A stretch of DNA of 64,000 nt, taken from assembly GCA_934359255.1 (NCBI GenBank), contig CAKRLG010000008.1, positions 1-64,000 on the forward strand. Reading direction: 5' to 3'. A program made the translations under genes and the position numbers. The notes beneath the pieces were generated by a model. That model searched no databases and was not told the DNA's origin. It saw nothing but the letters and a program-made list of their open reading frames with translations. Positions 16,635 through 25,699 of this stretch are shown here, piece by piece (position 1 is the first letter of the stretch; each line of letters opens with the position of its first letter). The DNA is from an uncultured Ruminococcus sp. (GTDB lineage: Bacteria; Bacillota; Clostridia; Lachnospirales; Lachnospiraceae).

Positions 16635-17945
16635 ATGAAAAAAGAAAATGGAATTGCATTACTTCCCATCGGTGTGTTCCTGGTATTATATCTGGGACTT
16701 GGGATTTTGTTTGAGTATGTGTTAAAGATTCCGATGGGATTTTATAACGTGCCGATCGTCGTAGCGTTTCTGGCGGCGATTTTAGTGGCGTGTGTACAGA
16801 ATCGGAAAGTAAATTTTGATAAAAAACTGGAGCTGATGGCGCAGGGAGTGGGGGATAAGAATATTATCACGATGCTCCTGATCTTTCTTACTGCCGGCTG
16901 CTTTGTCGGTGTTGTCGGAAGAAGCAGTGCGGAAAGTGTGGCTTATTTCATGCTGGCGCTGATTCCGGCACGATTTTCGGTGGCTGTATTGTTCGTGGTT
17001 GCCTGTTTTGTGTCGGTGGCGATGGGAACTTCCGTGGGAACGATCACCCTGCTGACACCGATCGCAGTTGCGGTATCTGCTGCATCCGGGTTTGATCTTC
17101 CATTTTGTGTCGGAGCGGTCATGGGTGGTGCAATGTTCGGGGATAATCTTTCCTTTATTTCCGATACAACAATCGCAGCATGTAACGGACAGGGCTGTGA
17201 GATGAAAGATAAATTCCGGGAAAACTTCTGGATTGCATTTCCGGCGGCAGTGATCACATTGGTTCTGATCCTGATTCTGTCTTTCCGAACAGAGATTCAT
17301 GGAAGAGTGGATCAGTCCTATCATCTTCTGCAGGTACTTCCTTATGTACTTGTTCTGATTGGTGGAATCATCGGAATCAATGTATTTGTTGTTCTCCTTA
17401 CCGGTATCGCTTCCGGTGCGTTGATCATGCTGCTCAGCGGGCATACCACACCCACCGATCTTCTGGCAAATATGGGATCCGGTGTCTCGGGCATGTTTGA
17501 GACCTGTATAGTGGCAATTCTTGTTGCCGCTATGTGTGCGCTGATCCGGGAATATGGAGGATTTGATGCACTGCTCGGCTGGATCCACCGGATTTTCAAA
17601 GGAAAACGTGGCGGACAGCTGGGTATGGGACTGCTGGTCGGAACGATGGATATTGCAACTGCAAACAATACAGTTGCAATCGTAATGGCGAATCCGATTG
17701 CAAAAGAGATGGCCCAGGAATACTGCGTGACACCGAAGAAAACAGCTTCGTTACTGGATACTTTTTCCTGTATCTTCCAAGGAGTTATCCCTTACGGTGC
17801 ACAGATGCTGGTAGCCATCTCGGCGGCACATGAACTTGGATATGAGATTTCCGCCTTCCAAATCATGCCACGGCTGTTTTATCCGATGTTTCTGCTTCTG
17901 TGTTCTTTGATCGCTATCTTTGGAGTCGAGAAAAAACAGAGGTAA
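16635..17945 (+). CDS. Na+/H+ antiporter NhaC family
   Basis: A 436-residue membrane protein of the NhaC/ion-transporter superfamily, with about 11-12 hydrophobic helices. Family stretches include SVAMGTSVGTITLLTPIAVAV, MGGAMFGDNLSFISDTTIAA (the highly conserved FGDxLSPxSDTT-like loop) and GTMDIATANNTVAIVMANPIAKE. It probably exchanges sodium for protons or moves an organic ion. ATG 16635 behind AAGGAAAA is preferred; ATG 16605 abuts the deformylase stop and would add ten residues. It is likely co-transcribed with the deformylase gene. Confidence 0.88.
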   Translation: MKKENGIALLPIGVFLVLYLGLGILFEYVLKIPMGFYNVPIVVAFLAAILVACVQNRKVNFDKKLELMAQGVGDKNIITMLLIFLTAGCFVGVVGRSSAESVAYFMLALIPARFSVAVLFVVACFVSVAMGTSVGTITLLTPIAVAVSAASGFDLPFCVGAVMGGAMFGDNLSFISDTTIAACNGQGCEMKDKFRENFWIAFPAAVITLVLILILSFRTEIHGRVDQSYHLLQVLPYVLVLIGGIIGINVFVVLLTGIASGALIMLLSGHTTPTDLLANMGSGVSGMFETCIVAILVAAMCALIREYGGFDALLGWIHRIFKGKRGGQLGMGLLVGTMDIATANNTVAIVMANPIAKEMAQEYCVTPKKTASLLDTFSCIFQGVIPYGAQMLVAISAAHELGYEISAFQIMPRLFYPMFLLLCSLIAIFGVEKKQR

Positions 17946-18114
17946 CATCCGATATAACCGACAGAGCATCGGAAAGAGGACAGCACAAAAAAGTTGCGCT
18001 TGCAAAATAAGAAGCGTGACCGAAAACGTATTTCACGCATATGGTAAATCAGATAGATAGCTGGGTATCGTCTCACAGATGCGGTGGGACATATCAGGAA
18101 GTGGGGAATGCGAT

Positions 18115-18315
18115 ATGAGTAACAAAACATATGATCGATTAAAATGGCTCGCCATGTATTTTCTGCCGGCTCTGGGAACGTTATATTTTGCACTGGCTGG
18201 CATCTGGGGGCTTCCCTATGGAGAACAGCTGGTGGGAACAATCACGGCAATTGATACGTTTCTCGGTGTGATTCTAGGAATCAGCAAATCAAAATACAAC
18301 AAATGCAGTCAATAA
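18115..18315 (+). CDS. orphan phage holin-like protein
   Basis: A 66-residue protein with two hydrophobic helices (about 10-30 and 36-55) around the WGLPYGEQLVGTITAIDTFLG turn, ending in a basic tail ISKSKYNK. This matches phage holins of the Dp-1-like group found beside endolysins in siphophages of Firmicutes. The start ATG 18115 follows GTGGGGA. No endolysin or other phage gene is nearby, so it is a relic or a gene kept for another use such as controlled release or cell death. Confidence 0.75.
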   Translation: MSNKTYDRLKWLAMYFLPALGTLYFALAGIWGLPYGEQLVGTITAIDTFLGVILGISKSKYNKCSQ

Positions 18316-18344
18316 CAACTTCATACTATTGTCTGAAAATACGG

Positions 18345-18384
18345 GAACTCTTGCGGGCGAACAGAGCTGGCAGGAGTTCTTTTT
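18345..18384 (+). terminator. terminator after the holin-like gene
   Basis: Perfect 10-bp stem GAACTCTTGC (18345-18354) / GCAGGAGTTC (18370-18379) followed by a T-run to 18384. Confidence 0.8.
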
Positions 18385-18549
18385 ATGCTGCGATGTATCT
18401 GAAAAAGCTGGCAGTCGCAGGTTTCTCAGTCAAATCAACGATCTTCTTATTCCTTTTCGTGCAGGTTTGTAGTAAAATATAAGAACGATTGTCAATGCAA
18501 ACTGGTATATTAGCAACTACAGGAAAAGAACAGACAAGGAGTACAAAGA

Positions 18550-19197
18550 ATGATACAAGCAGTAATTTTTGATATGGATGGAACACTGATTGACACAGAA
18601 AAATATTACCGGATCTGCTGGCCACAGGCACTGGCGCATTTTGGTTATACGATGAGTGATGAGCAGGCACTTTCCATGCGTTCGCTGGGACAGCCATATG
18701 CGCCGGAGCATCTGAAAGAAATGTTTCAGGATCCGGATCTGGACTATCCGGCGATCCGTGCATATCGGAAACAGCTGATGGAGGAATATCTGGAACGGGA
18801 TGGAATCCAGATCAAACCGGGAGCCGTAGAACTTCTCGAATATCTGAAAGAAAAGAAGATCCAGCGTGCGATCGCTACAGCGACGGATACAGAACGCGCG
18901 GCGCGATATCTGAAACAGATCGGACTGTACGAGTACTTTGACCGGATCATCTGTGCAAATATGGTCAAGTGCGGAAAACCGTCACCGGATATTTATATCT
19001 ATGCCTGCCAACAGCTGGGACTGGATCCATCTGCATGCATGGCGGTAGAGGATTCACCAAACGGCGTGACCAGTGCGTACCGTGCAGGCTGTCAGGTTGT
19101 TATGGTACCGGATCAGACAAAACCGGAGCCGGAACTTCAGGAGATGCTGACTGCGTGTGTGGATTCGATGGATCAGATGAAAACATTGTTTCAATAA
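18550..19197 (+). CDS. HAD-family hydrolase, beta-phosphoglucomutase-like
   Basis: A 215-residue HAD phosphatase of subfamily I with an alpha-helical cap. Motif I is DMDGTLIDTE at residues 8-17, motif II lies in AIATATDT (about 117), motif III is KCGKPSPDIY and motif IV is VEDSPNG. The family includes beta-phosphoglucomutase and small sugar-phosphate phosphatases; the motif I sequence alone does not separate these. AAGGAG precedes the ATG. It stands 102 bases before the HelD-like gene on the same strand. Confidence 0.9.
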   Translation: MIQAVIFDMDGTLIDTEKYYRICWPQALAHFGYTMSDEQALSMRSLGQPYAPEHLKEMFQDPDLDYPAIRAYRKQLMEEYLERDGIQIKPGAVELLEYLKEKKIQRAIATATDTERAARYLKQIGLYEYFDRIICANMVKCGKPSPDIYIYACQQLGLDPSACMAVEDSPNGVTSAYRAGCQVVMVPDQTKPEPELQEMLTACVDSMDQMKTLFQ

Positions 19198-19299
19198 GGG
19201 AACATTTCGAATTATGCAAATATAATGCAGAAATACGAGAGATCTGCAGGGGATGGGCACTGTCGTATGTGAGAAAATATAAAAATATGGAGAAAAACT

Positions 19300-22200
19300 A
19301 TGACAGAAAAAGTGAAAAAGGATGGAACTGAACTTCCCGGTATCGATAGAGAAGCGGAAGAACACCGGCTGGCATATGTGATCGGGATTGCCCAGGAACA
19401 TCTGGTACAGGCGCGGAAAGCCATCCGGGAGGCAAATGAAGATCTTGCCGATCTGATGGAAGTTTACGATGCAAAAGATAAAGAAGGTCTGACACTCTGG
19501 AACAATGCTACGGCGCGTCTGAAAGAATATAAACAGAATATGGTGCGCCTGGAAAAAGCCAGAAAGAAACCGTATTTTGGTAGAATTGATTTTCTTGCAG
19601 AAGGAAAAAAGCAAAGAGAAGCGTATTATATTGGCCGTATTGGAATTTCCGAGGATAATGTGCAGCCGTTAGTACTGGACTGGCGTGCACCGATTGCCTC
19701 GGTTTATTATGAAAGCGGTCTTGGACCCTGTTCGTATACCGTTCTATCCGAGGGTTCGCATACGATCGATCTGGAAAGAAAACGGACGTATGAGATTGAA
19801 AATGACCGGTTGAAGGACTACTTTGACTCGGATGTGGTGGCAAATGATGAACTTCTGACCAAATACCTTGCCAAAAACAAAAAAGCAGTGCTTGGTGAAA
19901 TCATTGCAACCATTCAGAAAGAACAGAATCTGATGATCCGTCGATCTCCGAAGACCAATCTGATTGTTCAGGGTGTGGCGGGTTCCGGGAAGACCACAGT
20001 GGCGATGCACCGGATTTCCTATATTCTTTATAATTACAAAGAGGATTTCCGCCCGGAAGATTTTTATATTATCGGGAGCAATAAAATTTTGCTGAATTAT
20101 ATCACTGGTGTCCTGCCGGAGCTGGATGTATACGGGATTCGTCAGATGACGATGGAAGAGCTGTTTGTCCGTCTCTTATACGAAGATTGGGATGATAAAA
20201 AATACAGTTTTCATCCCGTTTCTCAGGAAGCATTACAGGAACAGAAAGGAAGTACCGCCTGGTTTGAAAAACTGGAAGCGTACTGTCAGGCATACGAAAA
20301 TCAGGAGATTCCGCAGGAAGCCATTGTGATGGAAAAAACAGGCGTGCGGCTGATGCGTCCTGCGATGATCCGGGAGTATCTGCGTGACAATCCGCTCCTT
20401 TCGATGGAGAGCAAGATCCAGATGTTGAATAAAATGCTGTATGCCCGCTATGAAAATGTGATCATGGGAAAAGTAGTTTCTTTCACAGAAAAAGAACGGA
20501 AAATACTGGATAAAAAATACAGTACTTATTTTGGTAACGGAAAATGGAAAGGTTCCGTGCGGACTTTCTATCAGGATTTTCTCCGTGCACAGCAGGCGGA
20601 GGGAATTCCTGTGGAAATACCGGATACATCCTTTGATGTATATGACCTTGCGGCGATGGCATATATCTATAAACGGATCAAGGAAACCGATCCGGTGCGG
20701 GAAGCCAGCCATATGGTCATCGACGAAGCACAGGACTTTGGCATGATGGTATATCGTTGTCTACACTATTGTATGCGGGGATGCACCTATACGATCATGG
20801 GAGATACTTCTCAGAACATCCATTTCGGACAGGGGTTAAATGACTGGGAAGAACTTCGTGGACTGATTCTGCGGGGGACGTACGATGCGTTCGGACTGCT
20901 TCGGAAAAGTTATCGAAACACGGTGGAAATCTCTGAATTTGCCACGGAGATCCTTCGGCATGGAGATTTCCCGATTTATCCGGTGGAACCGATCATTCGT
21001 CACGGAGCGCAGGTGACGGTGGAAGCTGTTGCAGACGCAGTTACGATGAAAGACACAGCAGTACACCAGATTCAGGAGTGGCAGAAGAACGGATACGAAA
21101 CAATCGCCGTGATCTGTCGCGATGAGACGGAAGCCAAAGAGGTGTCGGATCTGTTACAGGATACTCCGAATCTGATGAGCTACACACCGGAACGCAGTCA
21201 GTTCGGAGAGGGAATCATGGTCCTCCCGGTAGTGTATACCAAAGGTCTGGAATTCGATACAGTGCTTCTATGGAATCCGACAAAAGAACAATATCCCCAG
21301 GATAACGGTCATGTAAAACTACTGTACGTTGCCGCTACCCGTGCGCTCCATGAACTTACCGTACTGTATCAGGATTCTCTTACGGATATTATCGGGACTG
21401 AAGTGCCGAAAGAAAAACATATGCAGGAATTCCAGGTGAAAACGCTGCAGAAAGCAAAAGAATTTGCAAAACCTGTACACACGCAGAAAGAGATCGAACA
21501 GCAGCGTAGAGAAGAGGGAGACAGGGAACGGCAGACAAGAAGTTATCTGGGTCCTCGAAAGATCCAGGTGAAAAAGGAACAGGAGATCCGTAAGACAGAA
21601 ACACCGGTAAAAATCCCAAAACCATTTGAAGTGCATCAGGCACTGATTCCGAAAAACAGAAATCAGCTGAAAAAAGCGACGGAGAAGAAACCAAAATCTT
21701 CCGCAATCGAGGGACTGGTAAATCCATCCCCGTATACGTATGGAACCTTTCCGCCGGAGAGTCATCTTCAGGTCAAAGGACATTCCAAGGGGAATTTTTC
21801 TGTAAAATGGGTCAAAAAGACAAAGCAGCATCTGGAGATCGCTAGTGCAGCCGGACTTCTTCGCCTGACACCGATCACACCGGAGACGATCCGTATCAGC
21901 TTTGTAAAAGGTGTCACCGGTACGATCCAGGATACGAACTGGAAAGCACAAGCAGATACCGCAGTAGCATGGAGCGCAAAAGAGTCCCGTTCTGAGGTTC
22001 AGCTTCTGACCGACCGGATCCTGATCCGGGTAGAAAAAGCCAACGGTGCCCTGCAGTTTATAAGCAGGGACGGAAAAAAATTACTTGCAGAGAATGTTTC
22101 CGAGCCACGGCTGATTCTGGAGAGTCAGACCTGGAATTTCTTTGCCTGGGATAAGAATGAACGGTTGAAATCGAAAGGTGTTCTCGCAGAAGATTTTATG

Positions 22201-22440
22201 GATCTGACCACCAAAGCACGCTATATTTCTTTTGGACAGAAAAAACTTCGGATGCCACTGGTACTGTCCAATAAAGGATATGCACTCGGTGTGGCTGCGG
22301 GAAGTACGGTACTGTTTTGTAATGTGAGAACCTATGGACAATATGTTTACACCCAGGGATCCGGTCAGATCGATTATTATTTTATCTATGATGAAAATCA
22401 GGAGAAAAATATAGAGCAATACCGTAATCTCCCGGTGTAG
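19300..22440 (+). CDS. HelD-type helicase fused to a GH31 N-terminal-like domain
   Basis: A 1046-residue protein. Residues 1-700 are a HelD-type superfamily 1 ATPase: N-terminal coiled coil (about 15-90), DWRAPIASVYYE (127-138), Walker A GVAGSGKT (225-232), DEAQD (475-479), GDTSQ (501-505), KGLEFD (648-653) and YVAATRA (676-682). HelD frees and recycles stalled RNA polymerase. Residues 700-840 are a basic/charged linker. Residues about 845-1046 match the beta-sandwich N-domain of GH31 alpha-glucosidase/xylosidase-type enzymes (LRLTPITPETIRI, DRILIRVEKANG, LSNKGYALGV, IDYYFI, YRNL) and stop exactly where the catalytic barrel would begin. HelD proteins are normally near 700-780 residues, so this fusion is unusual. 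Ribosome site GGAG. Confidence 0.85.
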   Translation: MTEKVKKDGTELPGIDREAEEHRLAYVIGIAQEHLVQARKAIREANEDLADLMEVYDAKDKEGLTLWNNATARLKEYKQNMVRLEKARKKPYFGRIDFLAEGKKQREAYYIGRIGISEDNVQPLVLDWRAPIASVYYESGLGPCSYTVLSEGSHTIDLERKRTYEIENDRLKDYFDSDVVANDELLTKYLAKNKKAVLGEIIATIQKEQNLMIRRSPKTNLIVQGVAGSGKTTVAMHRISYILYNYKEDFRPEDFYIIGSNKILLNYITGVLPELDVYGIRQMTMEELFVRLLYEDWDDKKYSFHPVSQEALQEQKGSTAWFEKLEAYCQAYENQEIPQEAIVMEKTGVRLMRPAMIREYLRDNPLLSMESKIQMLNKMLYARYENVIMGKVVSFTEKERKILDKKYSTYFGNGKWKGSVRTFYQDFLRAQQAEGIPVEIPDTSFDVYDLAAMAYIYKRIKETDPVREASHMVIDEAQDFGMMVYRCLHYCMRGCTYTIMGDTSQNIHFGQGLNDWEELRGLILRGTYDAFGLLRKSYRNTVEISEFATEILRHGDFPIYPVEPIIRHGAQVTVEAVADAVTMKDTAVHQIQEWQKNGYETIAVICRDETEAKEVSDLLQDTPNLMSYTPERSQFGEGIMVLPVVYTKGLEFDTVLLWNPTKEQYPQDNGHVKLLYVAATRALHELTVLYQDSLTDIIGTEVPKEKHMQEFQVKTLQKAKEFAKPVHTQKEIEQQRREEGDRERQTRSYLGPRKIQVKKEQEIRKTETPVKIPKPFEVHQALIPKNRNQLKKATEKKPKSSAIEGLVNPSPYTYGTFPPESHLQVKGHSKGNFSVKWVKKTKQHLEIASAAGLLRLTPITPETIRISFVKGVTGTIQDTNWKAQADTAVAWSAKESRSEVQLLTDRILIRVEKANGALQFISRDGKKLLAENVSEPRLILESQTWNFFAWDKNERLKSKGVLAEDFMDLTTKARYISFGQKKLRMPLVLSNKGYALGVAAGSTVLFCNVRTYGQYVYTQGSGQIDYYFIYDENQEKNIEQYRNLPV

Positions 22441-22626
22441 TTTCTTTACCGGCCATTTTGAATTCAAGTACGGAAAACGGATTTTCAGAAACTGTTAGTT
22501 TTATCTTTTATTGACTTAGAATCTATAGTATAATGACTACAAATGGCCGTATTTCTCAAAACATAGTTGAGAAATCTATAAAATGACTGATTTTTATACG
22601 ATATGAAGAACATGGAGGTTATGAAC

Positions 22627-24627
22627 ATGAAAATCTATGTAGATGCAAATGCTGCATGCAATGGAAACGGATCCAAACAGGCTCCTTTTCGAAAAATCAA
22701 CGATGCTGCAAAGATTGCACAGGCGGGAGACGAAGTCCTGGTAGCTCCAGGAATCTACCGTGAATATGTCGATCCGATCCATGCCGGACACGAAGATGCC
22801 CGGATCACCTATCGCAGTGTAGAACCGTTGGGGGCAGTGATCACCGGTGCGGAGGAGATCAAAACCTGGACACCGTATCAGGACAGCACCTGGGTATGCC
22901 GTGTGGCAAACAGCGTGTTCGGTTCTTATAACCCATATACAACAGCAGTATACGGAGACTGGTATTTTGCAAAAGCAGACAAACATACCGGATGCGTATA
23001 TCTGAACGGTCGCGCCATGTATGAAGCTGTAACTTTGGATGAGTGTCTTCGGGGAGAAGTGTATCCATGCAGCTGGGTTCCGGAAGAGTCTGTCTACAAA
23101 TGGTATACCGAACAGGATTCCGAAACGGATGAAACAATCATTTACGCCAATTTCCAGGGAAAAGATCCGAATGTAGAAGAGGTAGAAATCAATGTTCGTC
23201 GTGAATGCTTCTTCCCTTCCAAAACAGGGGTAAGTTATATCACAGTCAGCGGCTTTACCATCTGCAAGGCAGCAACCACCTGGGCGCCGCCGGCAGCATT
23301 TCAGGACGGTATGATCGGTCCGCACTGGAGCAAAGGATGGATCATCGAGGACTGTGATATCTCCAACAGCAAATGTGCAGGTATTTCCGTAGGTAAATAC
23401 CTGGATCCGGATAATGATCATTATTTTACATATAAATATGTCAAAAGCCCGACACAGATGGAACGTGATGCCGTATGCCGCGGACAGTATCATGGCTGGC
23501 TGAAAGAAAAGGTAGGAAGTCATATTATCCGCAGAAATAATATTCATCACTGTGAACAGGGTGGTATCATCGGTCGTATGGGCGGTGTATTCAGTGTGAT
23601 CGAAGACAACCATATCCATCACATCAACAACATGATGGAACAGGGCGGTGCAGAGATTGCAGGTATCAAGATGCATGCAGCCATTGATGTCACTTATCGA
23701 CGCAATCACATTCATCACTGTACCATGGGTATCTGGTGCGACTGGGAAGCACAGGGAACGCGAATCACCCAGAACCTGCTCCATGACAACCAGCGTCCAT
23801 CCTGTGCAACCAATCTGAAAGGTGGCATGATGTCTCAGGATCTGTTTGTGGAAGTGGGACATGGACCGACACTGATCGATAACAATATTCTTCTGTCTGA
23901 TGCTGCTCTTCGTTTTGCAACACAGGGTGTAGCCATGGTACATAACCTGATCTGCGGATCTCTGACCTGTGTAGGTGAGGGAACCGGCTGGAGATATACC
24001 CCGTACCATATCCCGCATCGCACAGAAGTGATGGGATTTATGACGATTCTTCACGGGGATGACCGTTTCTATAACAATATCTTTGTACAGAAATGGCCGA
24101 AAGAAGATGTCATCACACCACATGATTCCGATGATGGATTTGATACGGAAAACCGTCTGGTTGGTACCTGGACATTCGATGAGTACCCGACATATGAGGA
24201 ATGGATCTCACAGTTTGACTTTACAAAACCGGTGGATATGGTAAAACTGGAACCGGTACACTTTGGTCACCTGCCGGTATGGAGCGAGGGCAATGTGTAT
24301 CTCGGAGGAGCAAAAGCATGGAAAAAGGAAAGGAATGGTCTGACCGCAGCAGAGAACAGGGAGGATGTGAAGGTTGATCTGGTGGAAAAAGAAGACGGAT
24401 ATCACCTGGAAACCAATATCTATGACTTCCTGAAAGGCTTTACCGGAAGAATGATCAACACAGAGGTGCTTGGGAATGCCTTCGAACCGGAACAGCCATT
24501 CGAAAATGCAGATGGAACACCGATCCGGTTTGACGAAGATTATTTCGGAAATCACCGCGGTGTGGCAACTGTGCCAGGGCCATTTGCCGAAGCAGAAGAT
24601 GCTGAAAAAATGCTTTATGTAAAATAA
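22627..24627 (+). CDS. GH120 beta-xylosidase (right-handed beta-helix)
   Basis: A 666-residue enzyme that aligns by eye over its length with GH120 XylC of Thermoanaerobacterium: FGSYNPYTTAVYGDW, ANFQGKDPNVEEVEINVRR, TWAPPAAFQDGMIGP, WSKGWIIED and repeated HIxxCxxG beta-helix turns. The XylC acid/base and nucleophile correspond to E343 (GAEIAG) and D372 (WCDWEAQGTR), with the same 29-residue spacing. It releases xylose from xylo-oligosaccharides. There is no signal peptide, so it acts inside the cell. ATG 22627 lies 8 bases after GGAGG (22614-22618); earlier ATGs at 22603, 22612 and 22621 are badly spaced. Confidence 0.88.
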   Translation: MKIYVDANAACNGNGSKQAPFRKINDAAKIAQAGDEVLVAPGIYREYVDPIHAGHEDARITYRSVEPLGAVITGAEEIKTWTPYQDSTWVCRVANSVFGSYNPYTTAVYGDWYFAKADKHTGCVYLNGRAMYEAVTLDECLRGEVYPCSWVPEESVYKWYTEQDSETDETIIYANFQGKDPNVEEVEINVRRECFFPSKTGVSYITVSGFTICKAATTWAPPAAFQDGMIGPHWSKGWIIEDCDISNSKCAGISVGKYLDPDNDHYFTYKYVKSPTQMERDAVCRGQYHGWLKEKVGSHIIRRNNIHHCEQGGIIGRMGGVFSVIEDNHIHHINNMMEQGGAEIAGIKMHAAIDVTYRRNHIHHCTMGIWCDWEAQGTRITQNLLHDNQRPSCATNLKGGMMSQDLFVEVGHGPTLIDNNILLSDAALRFATQGVAMVHNLICGSLTCVGEGTGWRYTPYHIPHRTEVMGFMTILHGDDRFYNNIFVQKWPKEDVITPHDSDDGFDTENRLVGTWTFDEYPTYEEWISQFDFTKPVDMVKLEPVHFGHLPVWSEGNVYLGGAKAWKKERNGLTAAENREDVKVDLVEKEDGYHLETNIYDFLKGFTGRMINTEVLGNAFEPEQPFENADGTPIRFDEDYFGNHRGVATVPGPFAEAEDAEKMLYVK

Positions 24628-24651
24628 CAAATATTTCTGTGATTAAAAATT

Positions 24652-24700
24652 GTACGGAATCCAGGAAAAAGATTTTTTTCCTGGATTTCTGTACTTTTTT
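24652..24700 (+). terminator. strong terminator after the GH120 gene
   Basis: Arms 24652-24670 and 24675-24694 pair almost fully and are followed by at least six T. It separates the xylosidase gene from the regulated promoter at 24721. Confidence 0.88.
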
Positions 24701-24720
24701 TATTTTGTATCGAATTACTA

Positions 24721-24769
24721 TTGACATTTCATACCGTATAGGTTATTCTATGAATATCACATACGGTAT
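24721..24769 (+). promoter_or_regulatory. promoter with two palindromic operators for the XRE/RelA-SpoT module
   Basis: TTGACA (24721-24726), 17-base spacer, TATTCT (24744-24749). ATACCGTAT (24731-24739) lies in the spacer and its exact reverse complement ATACGGTAT (24761-24769) lies after the -10 box, 30 bases centre to centre, about three helix turns. Each is itself a palindrome ATAC-N-GTAT. This is a textbook layout for autorepression by a HTH antitoxin. Confidence 0.75.
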
Positions 24770-24798
24770 TGATAAAAACATGAAAGGAAAGTGAAAAA

Positions 24799-25059
24799 AT
24801 GGATTACATCATTATGGAAAATGGAGAAAAAATTCTTTTGGAAACACAGCAGAAAGTGACGATTCAGCGAACCGTCGATATTTACAAAAAGTACCGCAAA
24901 GAACTGGGACTGACACAGAGCGAACTTGGGAAACGTGCCGGAATCTCTCAGCCGAACATCACTCGTTTTGAAAGTGGAAATTACAATCCCAGCCTGGAAT
25001 TCCTGGTAAAAATTGCCGGAGCTATGGGTAAAAAAGTAAAGGTTACTCTGGAAGATTAA
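24799..25059 (+). CDS. XRE-family HTH regulator, putative antitoxin
   Basis: An 86-residue protein. Residues 30-84 form a complete XRE HTH (YRKELGLTQSELGKRAGISQ, then PNITRFESGNYNPSLEFL and IAGAMGKKVKVTLE), the form common in HigA-type antitoxins. The first 30 residues are a short beta/helical extension. AAAGGAAAG precedes the ATG. It is followed after 16 bases by the RelA/SpoT-type gene, and its promoter carries two matching palindromes. The likely role is operon repressor and antitoxin of the downstream synthetase. Confidence 0.88.
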   Translation: MDYIIMENGEKILLETQQKVTIQRTVDIYKKYRKELGLTQSELGKRAGISQPNITRFESGNYNPSLEFLVKIAGAMGKKVKVTLED

Positions 25060-25075
25060 TCAGGGGGCAGTAGCA

Positions 25076-25699
25076 ATGGTAGAAGATATTTTGAAGAAAG
25101 ACGGACTGTCTTTTGCCCTGCTGCGAAAGTTGTCCTTTCGAACAAGACTGGAAGAAAATCTGGCTCAGTCAATCAGCTGTCTGGATGAACCATCTCTCAT
25201 AGAAGAACTGAAAAGTATCGTTGCCTGGTATGATTCCAGTGATATTTTATCCGAACTTCCGATTGATTATCGCATCAAAAGTTTCCAGGCGACCCTGCGA
25301 AAATATCAGCGGGCATCCGGGGAAAGCAGGGTAGAGCGGGTATTTAACGATATCCTCGGTTTTCGGACATTATGCGATAATTATGAGGAAATTTTGCGCC
25401 TGAGAGAAGCAAAGAATATTTCGGTTGCAGACATGTCCAACGGGAAAACATATAACGACGGATACCGCGGTGTGCATATCTATTATCAATATGGCCACCG
25501 ACATTACCCGATTGAGATTCAATATAATACCTACTATGACCGTCAGATGAACAACTGGCTGAATAAATATGTATGGAGTAAACATTATCCGGCAAATGTA
25601 GGAATTACCATGCGAAGAGAGTACGAGAGAGGAAGAATCCGAACAGAATGTGAATGTGAGGAGGTGCTTCGGGATGTGTTATCTGATTGCGAAAAATAA
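25076..25699 (+). CDS. small RelA/SpoT-type nucleotide pyrophosphokinase, putative toxSAS toxin
   Basis: A 207-residue single-domain RelA/SpoT synthetase with no HD hydrolase or regulatory domains. Key family elements are present: basic substrate-binding YRIKSFQATLRKYQR (65-79), metal-binding D92 in NDILGFRTL, stacking Y130 in DGYRGVHIYY and catalytic-type E147 in PIEIQYNT. Such proteins either make (p)ppGpp or, in toxSAS systems, make (pp)pApp or pyrophosphorylate the tRNA CCA end. Its close pairing with a HTH gene under a regulated promoter favours the toxin role. The overlap with the next small gene suggests a three-gene unit. The product made is unknown. Confidence 0.8.
   Translation: MVEDILKKDGLSFALLRKLSFRTRLEENLAQSISCLDEPSLIEELKSIVAWYDSSDILSELPIDYRIKSFQATLRKYQRASGESRVERVFNDILGFRTLCDNYEEILRLREAKNISVADMSNGKTYNDGYRGVHIYYQYGHRHYPIEIQYNTYYDRQMNNWLNKYVWSKHYPANVGITMRREYERGRIRTECECEEVLRDVLSDCEK

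Noticed and set aside
16782..17588. 268-codon minus-strand frame inside the NhaC-type gene
   Set aside because: Composition rich in His, Asn, Gln and Arg and no known motif; the plus-strand membrane protein explains the region.
22594..24123. 509-codon open frame on the minus strand
   Set aside because: It is antisense to the GH120 gene, has His/Cys-rich biased composition typical of a shadow frame, and no ribosome site.
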